Translations under genes and position numbers: made by a program
NCBI GenBank assembly: GCA_025403435.1
Contig: CM046354.1
Location: forward strand, 18,602,424-18,666,423
DNA length: 64,000 nucleotides
Direction: 5' to 3'
Origin: Artocarpus heterophyllus
Lineage: Eukaryota; Streptophyta; Magnoliopsida; Rosales; Moraceae
In this document: positions 58,967 to 64,000 of the stretch, piece by piece
How positions within the stretch are numbered: the stretch's first letter is position 1
Layout of the letters: every line of letters starts with the position of its first letter
The notes under the pieces: generated by a model
What the model was told of the DNA's origin: nothing
The model's input: the letters and a program-made list of their open reading frames with translations, nothing else
Databases searched by the model: none

Positions 58967-61322
58967 TGTAATGCCCCTATATGGGGGTTAACAGTTTTTA
59001 ATGAGATAAAATAAAAATAAATAATAAAAGTAAAACCTTAAAAATAAAATTTGCCCGGGACTTAAATGAAAACTCTCAACTCAAAAATAAAAATATAAAC
59101 GACAAATAAACCACAGTTTTAATGTAGCACCTTAAATTTAATAATATAAACTGTTGTCATCATCATTTTAACCCTCATCACATTGTAATACAGTCACAGA
59201 AAGTAACAATTGATGCTTACATTATCATGAAGAACATTCTCAACAATTGAAGCAGTCCCAATGTAATATAGCTAGATCACTTCCTCAACTATATTTCTCG
59301 TAGCCACCTCACACTTAGTGAGTCCTGAAAAGATATAAACATAAGGGAATGAGCAACACTATGCTCAGTAGAGAAAGCCATTACTCACCTCTATCATTAC
59401 CACATTAAAATCTGCATGGTTAGTAAGTCACATCATATTTCAGATTATGAGGTTTATTATGATCACATCTTATGGATACCGTAGTTAATCATTACCAAGT
59501 GTCATAATTACACATTTATACAAATATTACCAATCATCATTGTTCCTAGGTATCCATGTTAAATTGAGTATCACTCAACTCATCGAAACCCAAATGGGCG
59601 CACTTGATCACCCTATAAACATTCCAAGGGTGTTCCGGTGAGGGGACATCAAGCCCCGAGTCCTCACCAAATCGATTCCTGTACAGTGTGTTCTGGGACT
59701 TTCAACCCAAGGAAGCGTCATCGCCTTCCCCCTACTTTACCTTTTAGGGTATTCATGCCCAAGGACGTAACCGTCGCCCTTTTCATGTCTCACAATTTCT
59801 CTATATTAAATCATTATTAATAGAGTTAATTTTCCTAACCATGCTTCTCAATTTATAACATGTGTCAATTCATTATGTTCCTCGCCGTACAATACAAGAC
59901 GAGTCCATGTCATAGTTTCATATGTGATACACATATAATATCAGTTCAACATAGATATATATATATATTGCGGCAAAACAATCAATTTTAATTCTATAAA
60001 AACCTCACAAAAGATGAGTAATAGAATCCCTACCTTTCAAGCTTATCAACAATCTTTTAATCCTGGAATCAGTTAACGTTAGCTCCATACTCCCTTGATC
60101 CTAAGGCGTGCATAAGGACAATTAAAACTAAAGCACAACATACAACTACATTCATAAATAAATCATGTGTAAACCTATCTTACTAGTATGCCATTAAAGC
60201 TTTTATATAAATCTCTTTCGAATACCACAGTAAACAATTTTTGTCTTAACACAATATAAAATGTGAACAAGTAATCTATATGTTTTAGTCCCTAATAAGA
60301 TTCATCAATCACTTAGGATAATATTGGAAAGGTTGCAAGACATTAAAGAATTAGGTGGTGAGCAAAGATGGGTTCTTGGTTCAGGTTAGCAGCTGGTATA
60401 CCATAACAAACTGGCAGATTTACTAGTTTCCAATACAAAAATTAAATAATTCTTAGAAAATAAAATACAACTCCGATTTAGGTTTATGATAGCTCGTTAG
60501 AAAGCCTAGGATGCTACTTTTCAAATATGCAAACCAATTCATAAAATTCATTTTAATTTAATCTTAGAATTTCAAGAAATAACCACTGCCCATAGAGGTA
60601 TTACAAAGTTTAACAATATAAATTTTCTGTCTAGGGCATATACACTTAGACTTCATACATATGCTCCAAAATAGCAACAAACATATACTTAGGTTTAAGA
60701 ACGCAAATTTGAATAATCCTTTAGTATAAAAGAAAATTTATAAATGAAAGACTAAATTTGTTCATAAGATTCTAACCTCGGATTATGGTTAGTTGGAAGC
60801 TTGAAATGGCTTCAAAACAGGTTCCTTTAGTTCGGTATGACTGAAATTCTTGCTCAAATGGAGGTGATGGTGGCTGATTTTTATGGCTGCCTTGAAGAAG
60901 TTCTCTAAGTATTTTGCTTCAGCAAAGAAATGAGAAGAAGAGTGTGGGAACCGTGGAAGAGAAAGGAAGAAAAGATGAAGTCTTTGAAGAGAAGTGATGG
61001 AAACAATTATAGAGGAGACATGTTGAAGCATGTCACGGAGGAAATAAAGAAAATGAGGGTCAAGAGTAGTTGGAAAAGATATCCTTATGTCTCATCTAAA
61101 GACTTTAACACACATAATGCCAATATGACATTTTTGAGATTTATTAGAAGTTCTAAGGCTTTTTAGTAATCATACTAAATAAATATAGGAGAATTTTAGA
61201 AAATTTAAAAATAGATAAAAATAAATATTATAAAATAAATTTAAATGAAGCAAATTTTTTTTTATACATTAAAAATTAATTTAATTACCTCAATACCCGT
61301 TAGGAGAATAACGGGTGTCACA
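58967..61322 (-). repeat. 3' LTR of element 2 (2356 bp, AT-rich type)
   Basis: Starts TGTAATGCCCCTATATGGGG and ends ACGGGTGTCACA. The first 1.1 kb (58967-60100) and the last 60 bp match the LTRs of element 1 with a few substitutions. Between them, 60101-61250 is unrelated to the GC-rich block of element 1 and instead resembles the middle of the old solo LTR at 12124. Confidence 0.9.
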
Positions 61323-62277
61323 GCTCTACCCCCCTTAAAGAAATTTCGTCCTCGAAATTTCAATTCTAGCAATATTAGTAAAAATTATGATTCCACTATG
61401 ATTCCAATTCTGAGTCTAAACCGTTAATGTTGTTTGTCCTCCAAATTTAAGTTATCGTATTTCCACTTATTTACTTGCATAATAAATCTTACTCCTAAAT
61501 CCCTCAATAAGAGTATTTCTGACAAGTTTCAACTTATAACACCGTATAATAGTCTAAGAATCTGATCAGGCATACATATTTACCATATCATGATTCCGGT
61601 CCTTCATTGTCCATGGACTGTGATTTACAATCACATTTAAGGAGATTGCCAGAGAAATTTTATATACTTCATCTTTAGGTTCCTTTTCCTTTTTGAGTAA
61701 GGAAAAGTCAAATATATTTGATTTCATACCTCAACTAATAAACTAAAACATAATCATAAAACATATATCACAAACACTTATATTCAAAACCATACATTAA
61801 ACTTATTCATAGAGATATTAAACGGAATCTCAGAGTTGCAGACAAACCCGACATATTTTTCATTAAACAGCTATCCTCATGACACAAACATTCAACCCAA
61901 ATAAGATACTCATATTTCATATGGAATATCCCCATAACTGACTCTGGTACTTCCACATAATATTAACAGAATATTACACATTACAAACATGATACGGATA
62001 CGTTTCGAGAGTACAAGGCACTCCATATACCAGTTATCCATATCATGCATGCTTAGAGGATACAAAAACATCGATAAACAAAAGGTCGGACCTTAAGAAG
62101 GATGCGTTTCGAGAGCATCAAGTACTCCGTATCCAGCCATCCCGGCATTAGGCTCAATGAATCTAAAAGATTGAACAACGACGTACCACAAGAAACACAG
62201 AATACAAGGTAAACGGTTATTCGTAACACACGAAATACGGACACACATGCCTACATGCCAAAGATAAAACAAAAAGA

Positions 62278-62967
62278 TTACAGATGGAGATTCAAATCAA
62301 TTGGCCGCTCCCGGCTTTCCCTTTCCCATTCAAGCTTGGATGTTGCAGTGTCGGATTCTGGATGTATGATTTGCATTTTATCTATCAATTCCTCAGCTGT
62401 TGAAGCAGTAACAAAGATTTGTCTCTCCGATTCTGTAGTGATGTTTTCTTCCACAGCGTAATCTAGAAATTTCAAAAGACCGTCATAAAAACCCTTTACG
62501 TTCAGCAGACCCAAAGGTTTGGAATAAAAGCCCAACAATTGCCCACAAGCAACTATAAATATTTCCTCAAGAGTACCTAGACCACCAGGTAATGCTATAA
62601 AAGCATCGAAATTATAGATTATGTCTTTAAAATTTTTAGGGATACTCCTGACTCCTTCTCCCTTACCTATGGCTTCCTTACAAAGGTTTCCTTCAACTGG
62701 AATATGAGGCCAAATTCTTACATCAGTAGCGTCGCTAGACCTAGCTGCTAGTGCCATATTTACCATCATTTTTATACTACCACCCCCATAGATTATGTTA
62801 ATCTTCTTGCGTGCTAGGACTTGCCCTAAGTGATTTGCAGCTTCTAAATAAGCTTTATCTTTTCCAAGGCTGGAACCACAAAAGACACAGACATTCTTTA
62901 TTTTCTTCGTGGACTGGGAGGTAGACATATTTGGTTTATAGAAGTGGTTGCTTAATGTCTGCTCCAC
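62278..62967 (-). CDS. LOG-like protein, element 2 copy
   Basis: 229 codons, intact. Compared base by base with the element 1 copy I count six differences in 690 nt. Three are silent; three are clustered within five bases and change Ser119-Ser120 to Asn-Phe just before the conserved Asp-Ala-Phe of the PGG region. The PGGLGTLEE signature and Glu135 are intact, and the altered GGGSIKMMV and missing Arg-Lys pair are shared, so these departures predate the split of the two elements. Family, context and uncertainty are as for the first copy. Confidence 0.88.
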   Translation of the reverse strand: MEQTLSNHFYKPNMSTSQSTKKIKNVCVFCGSSLGKDKAYLEAANHLGQVLARKKINIIYGGGSIKMMVNMALAARSSDATDVRIWPHIPVEGNLCKEAIGKGEGVRSIPKNFKDIIYNFDAFIALPGGLGTLEEIFIVACGQLLGFYSKPLGLLNVKGFYDGLLKFLDYAVEENITTESERQIFVTASTAEELIDKMQIIHPESDTATSKLEWERESRERPIDLNLHL

Positions 62968-63020
62968 TTAGACTTCGGGTTCTACATGAGTTTTTAAAGA
63001 TGAGAAATATACAAAAAGGG

Positions 63021-63230
63021 CTAAAGAGATAGACGAGTAGGTAATGAAAAGGTAATCCAAAGATTTAAACAAAATCTTGTGCGGATAAGAAAGTAAGATA
63101 AGGTGATTGATAGTTTACAGAAAATCTGATTCACTTTTTGAAAAAGATTAGACTCTAATTGTATAACTTTTGACAATTGAGAACAATTCGACAGAAGACC
63201 CTCATGACACAACTGTAGACTTTTTGACAA
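63021..63230 (-). CDS. Small spacer ORF, element 2 copy
   Basis: 69 codons, one apparent residue change (Gln9 to His) from the copy at 38275-38484. No domain. May not be translated. Confidence 0.2.
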   Translation of the reverse strand: MSKSLQLCHEGLLSNCSQLSKVIQLESNLFQKVNQIFCKLSITLSYFLIRTRFCLNLWITFSLPTRLSL

Positions 63231-63572
63231 ATATACACCAAGTCTAGAAATTTAATATAAACGACAAATACTGTAGAACTTTTGAAATTTGAGACACAAA
63301 TCTTGAAATATCTGGATAAGTTTTTTTAAAATTCAAACATATTACTGTACCGTATGTAACGTGTCTGATAAGATAATATATTTTATTATATATATATTTA
63401 AGAAAATCATAAATTAAATAAGATATTAACACTTACTGTATCAATCTAATAATCACAATTATTTCAAACACAAAAGCAAATATTCTGAGTAAAAGAAAAA
63501 CACAAACTGTTGAACATCAGCTAAAACTGCTTCAAATAAGCAAAGACTAAATAACCTTTATAGTGCGATGAC

Positions 63573-64000
63573 TTATTCCCCATCCAGTTTTCTTATGGCT
63601 TGGCAAACAGGATCTAGAAATACCATATTCCTGAGGCGTTGTCTTTCTGTATAAAATTTAGGCCAGAGTTTAAAAATAGCTCTTTGAACATATCCACTAG
63701 GGTGACCGTGGAGAGGAGGATGGATGCTATCCAAGTTCTCCTTTGAAAGTCCATTCCTACAAAACCTTATTTTATCCTCTCTATTCGTAGACATATAACC
63801 AGGTGAAGTACATTTACCGTTACAATTTTGTCTTCCACATTTGTTACAAGTGACCACGATGGCACGAGCTCTTCTTTTCATTGCACTACGACTGGTACCC
63901 GTTCCTGGTAAACCGACATCTTGACTAAAGTCACTCGGACGGATTTTCCCCTCTATTAACATTCTCACATCACAAGGGATACCAAAACGCATAAGAATCC
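63573..64000 (-). CDS. Basic cysteine-rich protein, element 2 copy (5' end outside window)
   Basis: Carries residues from about Arg30 to the stop at the same codon as in element 1; the start lies beyond the window edge. The Cys array and the RSAMKRRARA basic cluster are unchanged. Visible changes: Asn96 to Thr, Asp114 to Asn, Gly138 to Arg, plus at least two silent ones. The open frame is kept throughout. Confidence 0.65.
   Translation of the reverse strand, partial: ILMRFGIPCDVRMLIEGKIRPSDFSQDVGLPGTGTSRSAMKRRARAIVVTCNKCGRQNCNGKCTSPGYMSTNREDKIRFCRNGLSKENLDSIHPPLHGHPSGYVQRAIFKLWPKFYTERQRLRNMVFLDPVCQAIRKLDGE

Larger units (their letters stand above)
58967..64000 (-). mobile_element. Second LOG-carrying LTR retrotransposon (element 2), cut by window end
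   Basis: Same orientation and order as element 1: the 3' LTR (58967-61322), polypurine tract from 61323, 3' internal region, LOG-like ORF, spacer with the same small ORF, and the Cys-rich ORF running off the right edge. The interior matches 36584-39300 closely, but the LTR is of the AT-rich type. The base before the LTR ends GCATA, the expected left target duplication; the right one lies outside the window. Confidence 0.92.

Noticed and set aside
1..64000. CRISPR arrays, operons and bacterial-type elements
   Set aside because: No regularly spaced direct repeats with unique spacers and no polycistronic organisation. The window is plant nuclear DNA with spliced genes.

Overview
This window is nuclear DNA of a flowering plant, most likely a eudicot. 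It has intron-split genes with GT..AG junctions, AT-rich intergenic DNA, nuclear tRNA genes, LTR retrotransposons and many small inverted-repeat (MITE-like) elements. The proteins are plant types, but I cannot name the genus from sequence alone.

I could rebuild five host protein genes exon by exon, with every junction in phase. They are a cytosolic UDP-xylose synthase (UXS, 12 coding exons, minus, 1121-4563), the 37-residue oligosaccharyltransferase subunit OST4 (plus, 21758-21871), a CASP-like membrane protein of the CASPL4 type (minus, 23415-24310), a UBC7/UBE2G2-type ubiquitin-conjugating enzyme (minus, 30409-33093) and a CLE46-like signalling peptide precursor (plus, 53912-54436). There are two tRNA genes: tRNA-Arg(CCG) at 19485-19557, in the inferred 5'UTR intron of OST4, and tRNA-Pro(AGG) at 49072-49143 (minus). 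They do not form a pathway.

The mobile DNA is the more unusual part. A complete non-autonomous LTR retrotransposon lies at 34052-43347 on the minus strand. It has a 5-bp target duplication AAAAC, a PBS complementary to initiator tRNA-Met, a polypurine tract, and 2.53-kb LTRs that appear to differ only in one T-run. It has no gag or pol. Its 4.2-kb interior holds two intact ORFs: a 173-residue basic Cys-rich protein and a 229-residue intronless LOG-like protein (LONELY GUY, cytokinin-activating family). A second element (58967 to the window end) carries the same two ORFs, almost unchanged, behind a clearly different LTR type. The LOG protein keeps the PGGxGTxxE signature but lacks the usual Arg-Lys pair. 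This element-borne LOG plus Cys-rich-protein cassette is my candidate for an undescribed system.

Layout: 1-5.4 kb UXS; 5.4-10.7 kb AT-rich DNA with MITEs; 10.7-12.1 kb a copy of the OST4 5' region and an unassigned exon-like remnant; 12.1-14.4 kb an old solo LTR of the LOG-element family; 15.2-16.7 kb a long-TIR element; 19-22 kb the OST4 locus; 23.4-24.8 kb CASPL4; 25.3-26.2 kb a long-TIR element; 30.4-33.1 kb UBC7; 34.05-43.35 kb LOG element 1; 43.9-45.3 kb a long-TIR element; 46.5-48.6 kb a solo LTR of another family; 49.1 kb tRNA-Pro; 50.9-51.4 kb nested MITEs; 53.9-54.4 kb CLE; 58.97-64 kb LOG element 2 (cut by the window edge).
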